Shown: positions 23,833-38,100, counted from the first letter of the stretch. The stretch is 64,000 bases of DNA from Paragonimus skrjabini miyazakii (GCA_014338405.1 JTDE01000718.1:1-64000); one strand, 5' to 3'. Notes: a model not told the origin generated them from the letters alone. Made by a program: numbers and translations.

Positions 23833-26547
23833 TCATTTCACCACACTACCAAACACACGCATTCCACTGTGACCAACGTACACCTGCCGCACACCCACGC
23901 GACGGGTTGGCCGAAAAGTATTCGGCCACCCGGTACAACCGCATAAGCTAGTGAATTTTGCCACAGTGGCTAGACCTGGTAGACTGAAAATCACACGCAC
24001 TACATCACGTTCGCACAGTCGAAATGACAATCATAACAAAGGAAATGTAACGTTTCGTTGGACTAAAAGGAGCGCAAGTGGGTCAACCTTGCAACGAAAG
24101 AAACATGACTCCTACGTTGGTTACGAGATTGTAGCAGCGTCCAGTGCATAGCTGACCGTCATATTGTGGTCCGATAGTGGAGTAGTCAAAACAACTGGAG
24201 TCTGATAAAATCTTGTGAAGGGAGTATTTGTTTTGAATCTGCTATCGTGATTTACCTTAACAAGTAAAACAAACAGCAGTTGGATTTCTGGGGCAATTCA
24301 CTGTGAACTTCACAGGTCATCGGTTTGGCTTGACCGATCCTTACGGCTTCACACTCATATAACTCACTTGAACTATATTCAGAAATTTGTTACAAGACTA
24401 CTGTAATTTGCAGTGAGCAAATTCATTTAGATTAGTCACATTCACGTAAGGCTATTGATAAACACCTTTATGAAACCACTGGGGTACCCATTGTAAGTGA
24501 GCGGTTTGAACACATGCATTCGTTCTGTTCTGAGTCCGCATGAGATAGAATTCGTGTTTACACTTCGAAATAATGTTCGCACACAACATTTAAACTGATG
24601 GGCTGGATGGTTGCTGTTGAACCTGAGAAAGATGCCAGTTGTTATCGGTTTTCGATCGACAGTTGGTTAATGCTTGCTTATAGCCGATACATCGATGGAC
24701 GCCAGACGTAAAGTTTCTTATGCTAAGCATGTGAAGTTGATTCCCTTTATTATGGTATTCAAACGTCTGTGGAACTAGTCAAGCCGAGTCCGTGGTAAAA
24801 CAACAGATTTGTCATCGACATATCGAAGCTACCCTTTAAATTGGAATGCGATATATATATATATATATATATATATTGGTTTATGCACGTTTTAAATTAT
24901 TGTAGATTCCGCAGTATCTTGTCAATAATGAAGGCGGCTTCCATGACGGACAGTAACTGCTCTCAAATATCTTCTGATCACAAACATTCCATTCGTTACA
25001 TGACTTCTGCAATGTCTTTCGAAAATTAATTGCCGGAATCACATTTTGTTGACTAGCACGTCAGTAGATAAAAATTTGTTTTCCTTGGGAATAAGTGAGT
25101 GCACACGTTTCTACCTTCAAGCACAATAACAAAATCTCTCAACGATTTACCAAGAGGAAAATGTGTCAACAGTCACTGGACGTTAATGACGTAAACTACA
25201 TACCTCCAGTCATTTGTGGAGCCTTCTCCTCTCAGGTGTTGCCAAGACAAGTAATGGTCTACACCAAAATCTCTTGGCAACCAAACAGACATTACTGTCT
25301 ACCGTTTATCACAACAGTCTTCTATTTTCTCCTTCAACCTCAATTTACCACTAAGTATGAAATACTTTTTGAGTTATGGGGATGGCCGTTTTCTCGTTTT
25401 TCCGGACATGTTTGTAGAGTTAAACCGCGAGCAAATCACACCAGTCTGTTTGATCGAGCATGTTACCTTGACATCAGTGATACCAGAGTTCAACGAATCT
25501 TGCAGTCACTGAACAGTTGGTTGAGTTGACTATATACGTCACATAAAGTCTCCAGCGATTCTCGCAGAACCATTCACATCGACCTCGTGTACCCGCATGT
25601 TTGCTGACGTTGTTACCAGCATATGTAGATAAATCTGTGAAACAGAGTGCAGTACTCATAATTGACTGTTATACAGATTGACCTGAGTTGATTAGTGCTA
25701 CATTATCGGAAGTCTTGAGAACAATATTTAACCACCAAATAGACTTAAGGCAGAAGATTGTCTACGTATGCATAACTGACCAATCAGAATGCAACCATGA
25801 TCGACTATCCGATGTTGCTAGCCCTTTGTACTCAATCAGGTTCACAGATCGTTGATAACCGGATGACGTCCGACTTCCGTTTATGTACTGGCTGTTACAT
25901 CTGGTCAACTGACCATGACCAACAAACTCACACCGCCTACAAGCTTATATGGTACAAAAACGCCCTGAAATAAGCTTGCAGAATTATCCCCCTAACCTTA
26001 AGATATATTGTACTGTATGTAAATAGTCAACAAGTGACCACCAGAAAAGTCATGAGACATGCAAATACGCTGGCCGGAGAGACTTCAATCTTAGGAAACG
26101 TTGTATCATACAAAAACATCTAGGAAGAATCAAAGTCACCACCAATGAAATCATCCTCTAAACGAGTTCGTTCCCAACGTACAATTTATCAGACGGTTCG
26201 GCGTATTTGGGGAAATATTTTGTACTAAAGGCTACGAATCAACAGGTTAGTACACAGGAGGGTCTAACTTGCAGTTACTTATACTGTCTATCGTTATACC
26301 AATAGTTGAGACATTTGTGTACCTACCACCCTCGTCGGTCCGCATATTCCTAACCCGACCACGGAGATTTGTATAAGCACTTACCGGTCGAACTTCTGCC
26401 ACAGAGCTTTTCTTTGCTGGACATTGATGGGACATTCTTCACTAAGTATTCCTTCTTCAATTATGGTTTAGAAATGTGAACTAGCCAAAACAGAGTTAAG
26501 GAAACAAAAGTATAATTAGTTCTTCCTTCCATACCGACTTATGGACT
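23833..26547. other. Intronic stretch with a microsatellite only
   Basis: Apart from the (AT)13 run at 24851-24876, I recognise nothing. A plus-strand 144-codon frame (25095-25529) begins at GTG, and its first ATG is internal. It has no domain I recognise and probably arises by chance. Confidence 0.45.
24851..24876. repeat. (AT)13 microsatellite
   Basis: There are thirteen uninterrupted AT dinucleotides, flanked by GCG on the left and TGG on the right. Similar but imperfect AT/ATAT-rich stretches occur at about 37940-37977 and 42810-42866. Confidence 0.95.
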
Positions 26548-27294
26548 CAATCCATATTGACTGAACATCACTCACAATTGATCGCGGCTGTTGCATTCCT
26601 ATAGACTATCCAGTCGGCCCATTTTGAACAGCGGAATCATTAGACTCGAGTTTCTCTCTCATTGGAGCTCGTCAGTAGTGCATATCCTCGCCACGGCCGG
26701 GACTTGAACCACGGACACGCTGTTCATGAGGCAACCGTGTTTACCACTGCGCAACTGACATCACATTAAACACGATCGAATTATCATATGTGAACACTCA
26801 ACCATTATCATTTGTGAGTAATACTCAGGCTGCCCGATCGCCTCGAGAGGAGACACAGTGACTGCGTTGTTAACTCCAGCTGGTGACCCCTCGACTAGGA
26901 CTTTTCACAGAAATCATCAACTTGTCGATCGGTATTTCAAGTACTGATGGGTAGTAGTGGATGTTGTCTTTAATACAGATTGAACATTACCCACATGCAA
27001 AAGTGGTTGAGCGTCCAAATATGATAATTTGGTCTTGCCTAATGTGAGATCAATAGCGCAGTGTTAAACACAGTTGCCTCATCAAAGTGTCGCTGGGGTT
27101 CTGTTACAAGTCGTCGCAAGGATATACACTAATGATGAGCTCTGATGAAAGCGGAACATGAGTCTATTGTTATTTTTCGGAAGTGACCGACTGGAATGTC
27201 CATGAGAATGCGACAGCTGCGATCGGTTGAGGGCGGTGTTCAATCTATATTAAAACCGAAATCCCATACTACTCATCAGTATTCAGTCCATATT
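26548..27294. mobile_element. Second inverted composite of the R1 tRNA-like repeat
   Basis: A minus-strand copy (about 26560-26941) is followed by a plus-strand copy (26942-27281). The minus-strand copy retains a clear tRNA-like core: read on that strand, GCGCAGTGGT, then CCTCATGAACAG, then GGTTCAAGTCC. The plus-strand copy has terminal inverted repeats starting TACTGATGGGTAGTAG at 26942 and ending ACTACTCATCAGTA at 27281, and its tRNA-like core is decayed. The whole locus is flanked by a 12-bp direct repeat with one mismatch, TCAATCCATATT (26548-26559) and TCAGTCCATATT (27283-27294). The arrangement repeats that of 22827-23456: two copies facing away from each other. Confidence 0.7.
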
Positions 27295-30200
27295 ATTTTT
27301 TTCCTCCGATTCACATTTGATATGTTAACAGTCTACATTAATTATCATTATAGGTATCAAGACAACCAGTGATTGAAGGGACGGTGCGACGAAAAGTTTC
27401 ACACAGTTTTAGTGTATCTACTACACGCTGTCTTCTATGAAATCAACTTGGATAAAGCTAGGAATGACAGCTTTGTGTTTGCTCGGAAACCAACATTTGT
27501 ATTTCGCTTTGGGTGATTTACTTCAACTTTGACAAAGTTTGTTTATAAGTAGTTTCATAATCAACCTACTTATCAGTATTCATTTTCACTGCGGGTAGCG
27601 GTTTGTATTATGGCAAGGGAGACGATATCAAACGTTGACGAAGCGACAATTTAACCGTTTGCCAAGTTAATCACAGTCATATTGCAAGGGTAGTAAAAAT
27701 TCAGGAAGAGTTTGATTTACAGTGCCTGTTCATCGTGGTGGTCATTCGTGATGTTTTAATTAGTGACTTCAGTAGATACTACCATATGGTGGCCCAAACC
27801 TGATATACAAGCATGAATGGCTTGTTCAGTGGAGCTGAAGATTGGTTAATAGAATCATTCTGGAGATAGACAGTTTGCTTCAAATATTGTGTTGTCCGAA
27901 ATCAGGTGTTACACCTAGGTTGGGGCACTGCCATCTGCGGCACTAACCCGTGTAGGTTTAGTGAAATGTACACTAAGATTCATAATATTTTTGTTCATGT
28001 AAACAGAGCCATACATTATAGATAGTATAAAACTTTACGGAATATTACCCCTAACGAATTTATCCAATTAGCTCATAACATAGACGCAACAATCAATGCG
28101 TTGTTTTGAACACTGAACAGGTTTACGTCCCATAACCGAGAATAACTTTCAGTGTGGGTATTGATGAAACAGAAGTGTGGACCACTCAATACCAAAGAAA
28201 AAGTGAGGCTCAATTGTGCGGATTTGTGCAAAACAGGCTTACATCCCCTGAAAGCTGGTGATTTTGAATTGCCTGATTGCATCAGCCACTTGATTGAAAC
28301 TTTCAGATGATCCGAAGCGATTTTCATACTACTGATGACTGATTACAACAGTGTGTGGCAAAAGTGTAATGGTGATCGAGTTTGCGACTCAACTTCAGAC
28401 CCAATCTAAGTGATTCTTTTAAATACGTTTCCGCTGGTCCACATTCTTTTGCCTCAAGTACTCTGTCCCATAGCAGTAATAGCACCTTTCATATGCACAT
28501 GTGCGGGTAGTTGACCTTGATAACGGGAGTAAATTTATGCCGTGTACAGAACAATTAACGCTGATTATGACTTCCGTTCTGGTTGATTATGTAGCATAGT
28601 TTATTTTGTTCTTCTTTATCACTGTTTACACACAATTGAGGGATATCAACAATATACATTTGGTGTGTTTTACTGTGTACAACCAAATGAAAATTTTGTA
28701 TATAGGTCCCAGAATGTGGAATTTTGTATCATACATTAATCACAATTTATTACAACCTATGCGTTTCTGTAGACTATTCAATCAGCTTCTTTCGAAAAGA
28801 AATGATAAAGTCACAGTTTGTTGTAAGTGCTACTCAACTTGAATCATTCGAAATCCCCTAAAATGTATCAGTGATCTGCAGCTGTTAATGGACAAGAATG
28901 TATTTTACAAGGACGCATTCTCGATATGAAAGTGTTTACAATTTAATCAGAACGCTGCAAATACTTGAACACTAAACGATCTTCAAACAGACGTATTTAG
29001 CTCCCGTTTTCAGAAAATGGGTGTTAGATTGGTACTTGTTTCCTACTTTCTTTCATTAGTAGTGTAGATCCTTGCCCCACCGAGGAGTTAAATCCCGGTC
29101 ATGTACTTGTGAGCAGATCACGTTGAATACGGAAGCAGGGGAGTCACGTGATTTTGTTAGTTGGTCTGGACATCCAGCCTCAATCATTCATGAATAGAGA
29201 TTAGACTGCTCGCTGGTCTCGAAAGACAGCGTGCTAACTAGCATGTATGTAGCCGTTAATCTCTTCATGGCTATAATTTGGAAAGTCAAAACAACTCCTG
29301 TCGATAGAATGCGTATATGATCAACAGCCCATTTCAGTTAATTAAGGAAATAATAATGCAAATCAGACTGTTCGAATAAACCATATAAAGAGATTTGTTA
29401 GATGTTGCTGTCCATTATTGGATGTCGATCAAGTATTTGTAGGCAACCCATGGATTACTTACTAATCAAACTCATAATAATAAAATAGGTTTTTACTCCA
29501 CTGAGAACGACTAGGGGTTTTATTCACCCCCATATCTTTTTCCTGACTTTCGTTTAACGTGATAGCCTACTCTGGGGACTTTAGATAAGAAAAGTGATAA
29601 CTGCTAATTTCAAACTTATTTCGGTCTTTTGTTGGAAACCAAAGAACCGGAAATGACAGCAAAGTATTTCATATATTGGATGAGCATCATGCAGGCAGAA
29701 AACTCAACTCAGTTATGCATATTAACACGTTCCGCTAAGTTTCGCCTGTACTTTTTGTGTCATGAGCCGGAAGGGTCACCCTACCAAACAGCCAGACTCA
29801 CATCCGTTGTTTGTCCATACAATGCACTCTGTCTATCTCTGCCAGTACGACTGTGAACTGCCGTGTTTTTTCTTCACTTCCTTTGTCACTATTTGGCTTG
29901 TGTTGAATTCAGTCCTGCGCAACCTAATGGCTACCTGTGTTTGGCCAGGCAACCACACGACAGACACGTAACCACACAATACCGCCACAAAGAGAGATTT
30001 TGCGGAGTTTGTACACCAGAATACCCTTGTAGTGATAACAATGTCACTTTCTTGGACGCAATTGCACGCTCGGTAGACTGAAAAGAATTGGACAGTTTGG
30101 TGTGGCCTCAAACCAGATTGTGTAAACTGGTCTAAAGTCATGTAAACACAGAGCAACTGAGTTGCTGTCATCTATACTACGAGGTTGGCATGTCACGTCC

Positions 30201-31512
30201 TTCGGGTTGTGAAATGTAGGTAGAAATTAAATATTTATTTATTTTTACTCACACATATGTGTCTATTTATTTACACGCGCAGATATCACAGTTATGGTCT
30301 ACATTCAACCCACGTACGGTGAAATTTATGATCAACTGTGTGGATTTGGTTCTCGTCCAAATTCAGGTGTATTTAAATGAGTGATCTTTGCCTGATCAAT
30401 CTTGCTGTCTTCAGGGAAACCCAAACTGAACAGTTAATCCAAAGTAGCTAAGTTTTGAAGTGGAATGCATCAACGGTTGTTCTTAAATTTTTATTGGTAA
30501 ATTTGAGACATTACCAGCACTTCAATACGGTTTTAAAAAGCTGGTAGAAAAGACTTTGATTCTATGACAATTTTATGCGCCAACGATAAACTTGAATAAG
30601 GGAGATCTATAACATATCGTAACCAGTTTTTGAGTGGAGTTCAGTCTATAGCAGATAACTAATATGCAGCTCCGGTATTCAGCTATTTTTATCATCTGAA
30701 ATTAGTGTAGTAGGACGAGATAGACAATGGAAGTAAAGTGGCCACGTCGTTGTAAGATTATTTTATGTAAGTACGTTTTTATGTTCTACTGACAACAGTT
30801 GACCACACTTGCATGTTTAGTTTATGCACATTTTTCTCATATATAACAATCTGAAGGATGAGTAATACTTGTTGAATTTATGGACGTGTATCTTTTATAA
30901 TCTGTGGAATGATTGCTGTTACAGGAACTTTCAAGGACATAAAGTTCTTTTTGATTACAACACTCCTGAGGAAAGCCACCCGAGGTGGTTGAAGTGTAGA
31001 GTGTTACAACTTGCTCACAACGTTGTGTTATTCTCCATCCATTTATCATTGATATAAAGAAATCTTTCAACTATTTGTCAGACTTTGGTTTGAGTCAATA
31101 TGCTGGGTTGTCATGCTGAAATCCAACCCATCTCATTACATATGTTAGTAACTTTTACACTGTAATCCGTTATCTGCGGTAAAAAACACTCTCTGTTTCC
31201 TGATGGTTTTGAAAAGACTAATTCGATTCCGATATGGTTTGCATCAACTAACACTGTGAATGATTCATACTGTTTGAATATCGTGAGGCATGGTGCACTG
31301 GTTGTGGTTTTTTTGACCTCGTGAAATTCGGTCTCTAGATCTCTAATCTGAACAAATTTCTACCGCTTCTTCAACAGTTCGAAAAGCGGATTCCGTTTGT
31401 CAGAGATCCTCAGCAGGAGTGTTAAATCGTAACGTGATTTTTCAAGCAAGAATTTAAACTGACTGCTACTTCGAAGTTATAAACTTTTCGATGATTTTCA
31501 TGTTCTTCGACA
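27295..31512. other. Intronic stretch with one degenerate R1 fragment
   Basis: Only the degenerate R1 fragment near 29050-29130 is recognisable. At 29629-30171 overlapping frames of 69 to 112 codons occur on both strands in slightly GC-richer DNA, but none shows a known motif. Confidence 0.45.
29050..29130 (-). repeat. Degenerate fragment of the R1 tRNA-like repeat
   Basis: The plus-strand text ATTAGTAGTGTAGATCCTTGCC followed by CCGAGGAGTTAAATCCCGG aligns with the R1 segment GTCAGTAGTGCATATCCTCGCC followed by GCCGGGACTTGAACCACGG seen near 26670-26715. Divergence is high, so this is an old copy. Boundaries are uncertain. Confidence 0.4.
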
Positions 31513-31639
31513 GTGGTTGAATCTTTCTGTTCCAGGGTGTACCTCAAGCTGGTAATTATGCTTTGGTCTATCTGGTACTATCACTCTGCTAACTTATACC
31601 GCTGGTTAGAAATGTCGTGTGCGCCGCGGTGTGCTGCAG

Positions 31640-32165
31640 ATATTGACGTGCTCGCGTTCATCCATTCTTCAGCTCTTCCGCTTGGTAGTTCGTTATTAAT
31701 TTTTGGCCGTTATAATCTGATTACACCAAACACAAACATGGACAACTGGTACGAACTATGGCGAACGAATAACACGAAAAGAAACTCCTTATTTTTGGTC
31801 CCCAAACTTTCCTTCTTGACTTGCTGATTACAAATGGATCACTGCTGGTTGACTCAGTGGAGGTACTAGGTCCTTTGGGTCGTGGCGACTACGTAATCAA
31901 CAGGTTTGAATTCATATACGAGGCTTGACTAGTTCGACCACCGGAGGTCATAATACGATAGTTCATGCGAAATAACTTTACTTATGCAGGAAAGTTTCCG
32001 AAGGAAAAATGGCCATTAGTGGACCATTCTATCAACTCTGACGATTAGTATGCTATGATATGGATCAAACAACAATAGATCATCAAACCCTTCGTTCCTA
32101 CGTTGACATCACGCCCACCGTCTTCAAGAGTATGGACCAGACCGCAGACACGAAACTGGAAGCTG
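31640..32165 (+). pseudogene. LINE endonuclease-domain remnant (CR1/Jockey-like)
   Basis: In order on the plus strand: SSLLIFGRYNLITPNTNMDN (frame of 31513-31827), then with a frameshift LLDLLITNGSLLVDSVEVLG (from about 31813) and PLGRGDYVINRFEFI, then stops at 32046-32048 and 32076-32078, then VPTLTSRPPSSRVWTRP (to about 32150). This order matches the apurinic-type endonuclease of CR1/Jockey-type LINEs: IfGDfN, the LDLLITN strand, the PLG(K/R)SDH loop and the proline-rich linker before the reverse transcriptase. The catalytic Asp of GDFN is Arg (codon 31708-31710), and SDH is GDY, so it is inactive. No reverse transcriptase was found downstream, so this is probably a truncated or fragmented copy in the intron. 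Confidence 0.75.
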
Positions 32166-35100
32166 TGAAGTCTTAACTTCGGAATAGCTGCGAATATATT
32201 AATTCTGCGAAAGTCCGAACGGGTAGTAACTTCATTCACATGGCAAGAAATGGGAATACGTAAACATGCAGTATATACAAACAATTGGGCAATGAGCTTA
32301 GCGAAAACGTTTTTGTATGGCAACACAATAGTTAGTTCTTTCGATGTACCGTATGTCTTTTGGCTATAGGTCTAATAAATTTAGTACGTGGCTGCAGAAA
32401 AAAATATCCTTACATTGGAAGATCACTGTTTCTATGAATAACAATGTGACTAAGTCTGATTCTGTAGTGCTGGTTTGTTGTTGAACACTGCTTACAGTTA
32501 AACTAAGACTTCAACCTACTCTTGGGATATGTGCGTGGATTGACAGCTTCTGGACCTCCTTATAACCTGTTACTTGTTCCATTAACATTCTGTGGGTTTA
32601 AAGTTGGATAATCAGAGTGAAAATAAACAGTGATCTTTGAACACTGTTCGCAAAACATCAAAGAGCGGTAAAATCATTGTGATAAGATTCTAACGCTATC
32701 AGGCTACCAAATCTTAAAAAGGCCGTACCATACTTGGGTGGAAGTTGAATACACTACAGAGCACATACACAGCATTAGTAACAGTGATCAAGACACACAG
32801 ACTCGCTGTTTGCAGTAACGCCAGTGAAAGACAGCGTCCAATCTGTATAGTAGTGTTGTTCCAATACAACGTTCAGAATGTGATGCGATTTTCTATGAAA
32901 AGTACATTTTACTAAATCTAGAGGTCCAGGGTTTTCTCGTGAGAACTGTTTCATTGCATTTATCCAACGGCGGAAATTAGTGATTCTTAATCTATCGCAG
33001 TTAAAAATGCGGAAATAAGACATTATCTTATTTTTAGGTAACGTGTGTACAGCTCACGTTCTGGTCTTTCTAGAGTACTCAGTTACAATCATAATTTTGC
33101 AAGAACAAGTCGATTTCAGAAAGCGCCTTGTCTTTGGATGGCAGTGATTATTAAAGAATGCGTGTAAGACCTCTTTTAAAGAAATATCAGAACTAAATTA
33201 GCACACTCGGATTTATAAGAATATACTTCAATAAAGACAGAACAGTGTAATAACTTCACTACAGAATGTCTACAATCGTGATAATTTTATGACTCATTTG
33301 TTGTAACGTGAGGCAAATGTGAGATTGAGAACGTGGGAGAACTGCCAATCTACTCATTCAGTATTACAATACTGGAAACTGTTCTAAAGTCGAAAATGTT
33401 AACTCAAACTAAGGTTAGCAATTTACTAATGAACAAACACAATGTGATCTCTGAATCGACTTGTTATACATAAAAATATTGTACAACCCTTTCGAAACGA
33501 ATAAGAAAACACATTTCCACAATATAATACAGAACTGAATATGATGTGAGGGACTATTCCATGGTATCTATCGGAAAATGTACACTTTGCCAGATGTTGG
33601 AAATCATTTTTATGGAAATGAAAAACAAAACTGCAATTTGGAAAGTAGTGTCGTGGTCACACAACTGCCTTCTGTTTTTGTAATACTCATACTTAATGTG
33701 CGTTTATAACAAACAAATCTGTGAAAGTAACTTGACAAATTTCGTCAATCATTCATTTCATGTCAACCATTCGATTTCATGCTTCTGGTAAAGCAGATAT
33801 ACCTGAAAGAAGGCAGGAAGTAGCCTGATAAGAGCAAGCAGTTACCGATATTTAAAGGTAATTGGCTTGAGCATACGAAAAGGGTGATTCCAATCCAGGT
33901 GGATATCCTGTGGTCTTATTCCTTAATTAAGAACCCACCGATGTTCTGAGGAATGCTTTTGTTTAGTGGTTTAGTCCGCTGCTTAGTTAGCATATGTTCA
34001 GTGACCTTCGTGGCTGCAGGTTTCTATGTGTTGTAAGATGGCTTTGAATCACTTTGAGTCACTTCATGTAACATAAGACTGATCCGTGTCCCCCGTGTGA
34101 TATTCGGTTGGGAAAACCCGTCGTGACAATGTATGTTTTTTAAAATATTCGTAGATGTTTCCTTCAAGGTTCACTTAATTTTATTCTAACTTTTATGGGG
34201 ATCGTCAAAAATACACTTTGCAATTCAGTCTACACACGCTTCTGTTATTTCTCTCAACAATTGCAGTAATAGTGTTGTATGATAAGCAGTTTTGTTGTGA
34301 GTAATATACTACTCACAAGTAGTATGTTCAGTAACAAATGGGCAAGCTGCGATCGCCAGGAATATGAGGGGCAAGAAAAGACTATAGAAATAGTGTGTAC
34401 GCGCTCGGCAGAAGTTCCACGAAGGCGAATGACAACGATGGATGTGAATGCAAATCTAACTTGCAAATGAGTATACGCGTTTGCGGTTTGATTGTGTAAT
34501 AAACGAATTCTCACGCCAAGCGTCTTTTGCGGTCACAACAATAGTAGGTTTCCTTATTTTCAACGGTACCTCCGAGATTCAATCCAGTGGCATTTGTAAT
34601 TAATGTTCGATAATTTTTTTAAGTTGGCATTTATTTATCATTGCATGTATTGCTTCTTTCAATGTTTTTCTTGTCAGTAATATTCTTTTGACAGTTTGGT
34701 TGTGTTGTTCTCCGGCGAAACAATTTTGAATCGATTCAAGTGTAACTGTCTTTCTTCCTTCTGGTGTTTGTGTGATGCTGCTATGCCATATATACTAAAG
34801 ATGCTACTCAGTGCTTAAGTTCTGCTTCACAATTCATTCGAATATAATATCAATACAATAAGGGTTTAGATGACCACATTTTATGGTCAACTTTTATCAT
34901 TCGTTCAGTTCATAATCACTATTTCATGGCCCCCACAAATATATCTGCAAATAGACAGCCTGGGTCAAGGGAGCTTTTAAATCACAAGCCGATCCTAAAC
35001 GGATCAGAATTGGGTTGCATTAAGGTGGATATATCTGCAATCACGCTTTAGTAAGGGTTACCGTTAATTTTATTTCGAATTGATGTGTGAAAACATCTTC

Positions 35101-38100
35101 CCAGTTAACACATTTTTAACTCAATTACTAATAGGGGTATCAATCACATAAAAAGTTGTTGATGAAATTTGGCTGCGTTTTTGGATCCTATGAAGGCGAA
35201 CGATTTTCGTTCTATTACTAAACATACGTTTGAATAGTACCATATTTCACTGGAGGTTAACACTTGTGATACATGCAGTGAGCATAGTTGTGGTTCGTGT
35301 TCAACGACTGAATCGGTCTGCATCAGCGGCTACTTAACTATCCGACTGATATAGAGAAGAGGCTGGATACGGACAGGTGGTCCTTGCAGTTCACTACAAT
35401 CCCGATAGTGTCCCAGTGTGTTTTACACTAAAGGGTACGAAACTTCACGTTCAACTTCCGATCTTGTTATCCACCAGTTAGCCAGTAAACGGCCCTCGTT
35501 GCTATTCTCAGCAGCTAGCTGTTAGAGGTAGCTGCTTGGTGGTATGTTCTATATTTGACGTAAGGTGCATAAAAGACGTGTTCGATATGGACGTGTTATC
35601 TTTTATCAGATCCATGTTTTAATGAACGGCTCACTTACCCAGTTCCCTTCGTTTAACTGAAATGCACTCGGATACTGAATGCTGTCTCTTGCTTGAACAA
35701 ATTTACTGATCACAACTGCCAAGTTTTTATGGATGTCCGCATTCGACTAGGTGAAATTTGCAGACAAAAGTGACTAAAATCAAACACTGAACAAGGATTC
35801 TACAAATTACATTTAAACCTTCATTCAGCAGTTAACTACATATTGTTTATACAGAAGACCTAGATTAAGTGCAAACTATAAACGCAAGCCTATCATAATT
35901 TCTGTGATCGCAGCTCCAAAAGAAACAGAAACACAATCGGTTTGTGTAATATTACTAGGCGCCGTCAGGTGGTTTACGTTCTATCATATTTGCATTCCAT
36001 CTTTTGTTTACTATCTGCGCCCTTGCGAATGTCTGTAGCATTGAAAATTGTCAAGTCGTAAATTTGGTTATTCGCCTAACCAATGTATCTATTGCCCACA
36101 TCGAGTTCAATAGTTTTCGACAGAGACAAACATTACCGTCACTATCCGTGTAATTAACTAATTCTGTATACGACAATCAGATATATCTGGCAATGACGGT
36201 TTTCCGTGGATGTTTAAAACTTCTTGTGTTAGCAGTTACTACCACCAGACATTTCGAATGCTGGTTATAATTTGGACTTATAGCAAACAGTTTTCAACGG
36301 GTCTTTTCCGTTAGAAGTCTGCTCTCCGTCTTAGTTCGCGCAAACACATCAGATGAATTCATTTTGCAGTCGTTTTCACAACTACAGAACCAGTCCATTG
36401 CAGCTTCCGAAGCATTGAAGAATACATATTTGACGGGGGGGAACAAACACATTAACTACATATCAGTTGGATTACAATCAGCTTGATAATCAGTTTCATA
36501 TTTCATGATCTATAAAATGATTTCTGCCTCATGGGTACTGACGTATCACTCGCCTTCCATGCAGACGACAGTCCTGTATCTCCGGGTTGAGTGACAGACA
36601 ATATGTAATGTCTTTAACTAGGCCTAATCTCAAATTGCTTTACACACGACTTGGAGACGGAAATGTGTATAATGCTGTCAATCAGGAGTTAATTTGGTAG
36701 CATAGAACCCGTATTTCATTTGCCTTCCCACTATAGCCATTTTCATTAGTTCCTTTGTTGCAACTCCCCCCTTATTTTTAAATGAATTGTCGCAAAAGCT
36801 GACATATTAATTTACTCATTATTCTCGTCCCAGAGAATTTTTGTCATACTCAACGTCCTGGATCTTCGGCAAATGTAACGATTACAGTTTTGTTATCAAA
36901 CACCTGCGTCTCGAAACGCTTGTCGAACCAACTTGTTACGCCGCGTTTTCCTGCTTTGTTAAAACGTCCAATCGAACAAGGAAGTATTCATAAAACATGT
37001 TATAACATTTTCTATCCTTTAGATAGGTTGAACCATCCAAGACGTGCAAGTTATTGGGCTTGTGCATTAAATTTGTTAAATGTTCATAAATCATTTTTAA
37101 CGGTCAACCAATGAACTGTAGAATGTCAGGTCAACTTTCATCCGTGCTCACAGTTCTGTGTCACTGTAGCAAGAACTAAAAATCCGGTTCTTCATAGTCA
37201 AACACTAGGTTACAAAGTGAATTAATTGAAATTTACCGTTTTGACTGCGGCACACACTAACAGACCAGTGGCCCAGATGCTGGACATGCGTTTCTGCACA
37301 CGGTTAGTTGAAGGTGATAGACAGGTTAAGAAATAAATACAATGGTTTTTAAATACGGGAATAAACTTTCTCGCTGGATTGTTCATTCAGACGACAATCA
37401 CTTTCTGGTTAAAACCATTTCGCTTACTCTGCATAATTTTCAACCCAAACGCTTACGTATATGAAATAAGCCTCTTCATCTTCCCCTCTCCAAAAACTAT
37501 TATTACTCCAGGCAAACAGTATTTCAGATCTCTGTGGCATGTCAAACAATCGTATCCTAAGAAAAACTTAACTAACTGAGAGTCCCTTCCCAAATCTGGC
37601 CCGTCCATTTGTTACTTCATTCCATTCTCAGAACTTATTTGTGAAACCTATCAGAAATGTTGTACTATCATGTCTCAAAAGGTGACGGAAGATCTGAATA
37701 TAAATGGGACAGACTGGAAATCAGGCAAATATTTTGAGAAACACAGCCTTCAAAAAATTGCGTCACTAAATAAAATTTGACAATTCATCATTCCGTTAGT
37801 CAGTGCAAGCTTTTTGGATGAATTACTTCACTTTGTGTATCAACTTTTGTTCATCACATGAGGGCAGAACATGTTAAATATTTACATTTGTTTCATACAC
37901 TGAAAACTGTGAAAATTTCCATGAAGTTACTTAATGCATATCTATGAATATATATAGCATACATATGAATATATATTGGAATGTGTGAGAACTTCAGCAC
38001 GTTTGAGGAAAAAGCGAATTAGTGGGTTTCAGAGCTTTTCCATATAGGAGTAACGTTTGAAACAGAAAATTTCATTTTTTTGATGTTCGAAGACCAGGTA

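Noticed and set aside
25095..25529. 144-codon plus-strand frame
   Set aside because: It starts at GTG, the first ATG is internal, and the translation shows no family motif. It probably arises by chance.
29629..30171. Cluster of overlapping frames on both strands
   Set aside because: Frames on both strands at once point to locally stop-poor GC-richer DNA rather than a gene. No domain was recognised.
32045..32326. 93-codon minus-strand frame
   Set aside because: It overlaps the plus-strand LINE endonuclease linker and is best explained as its antisense shadow.
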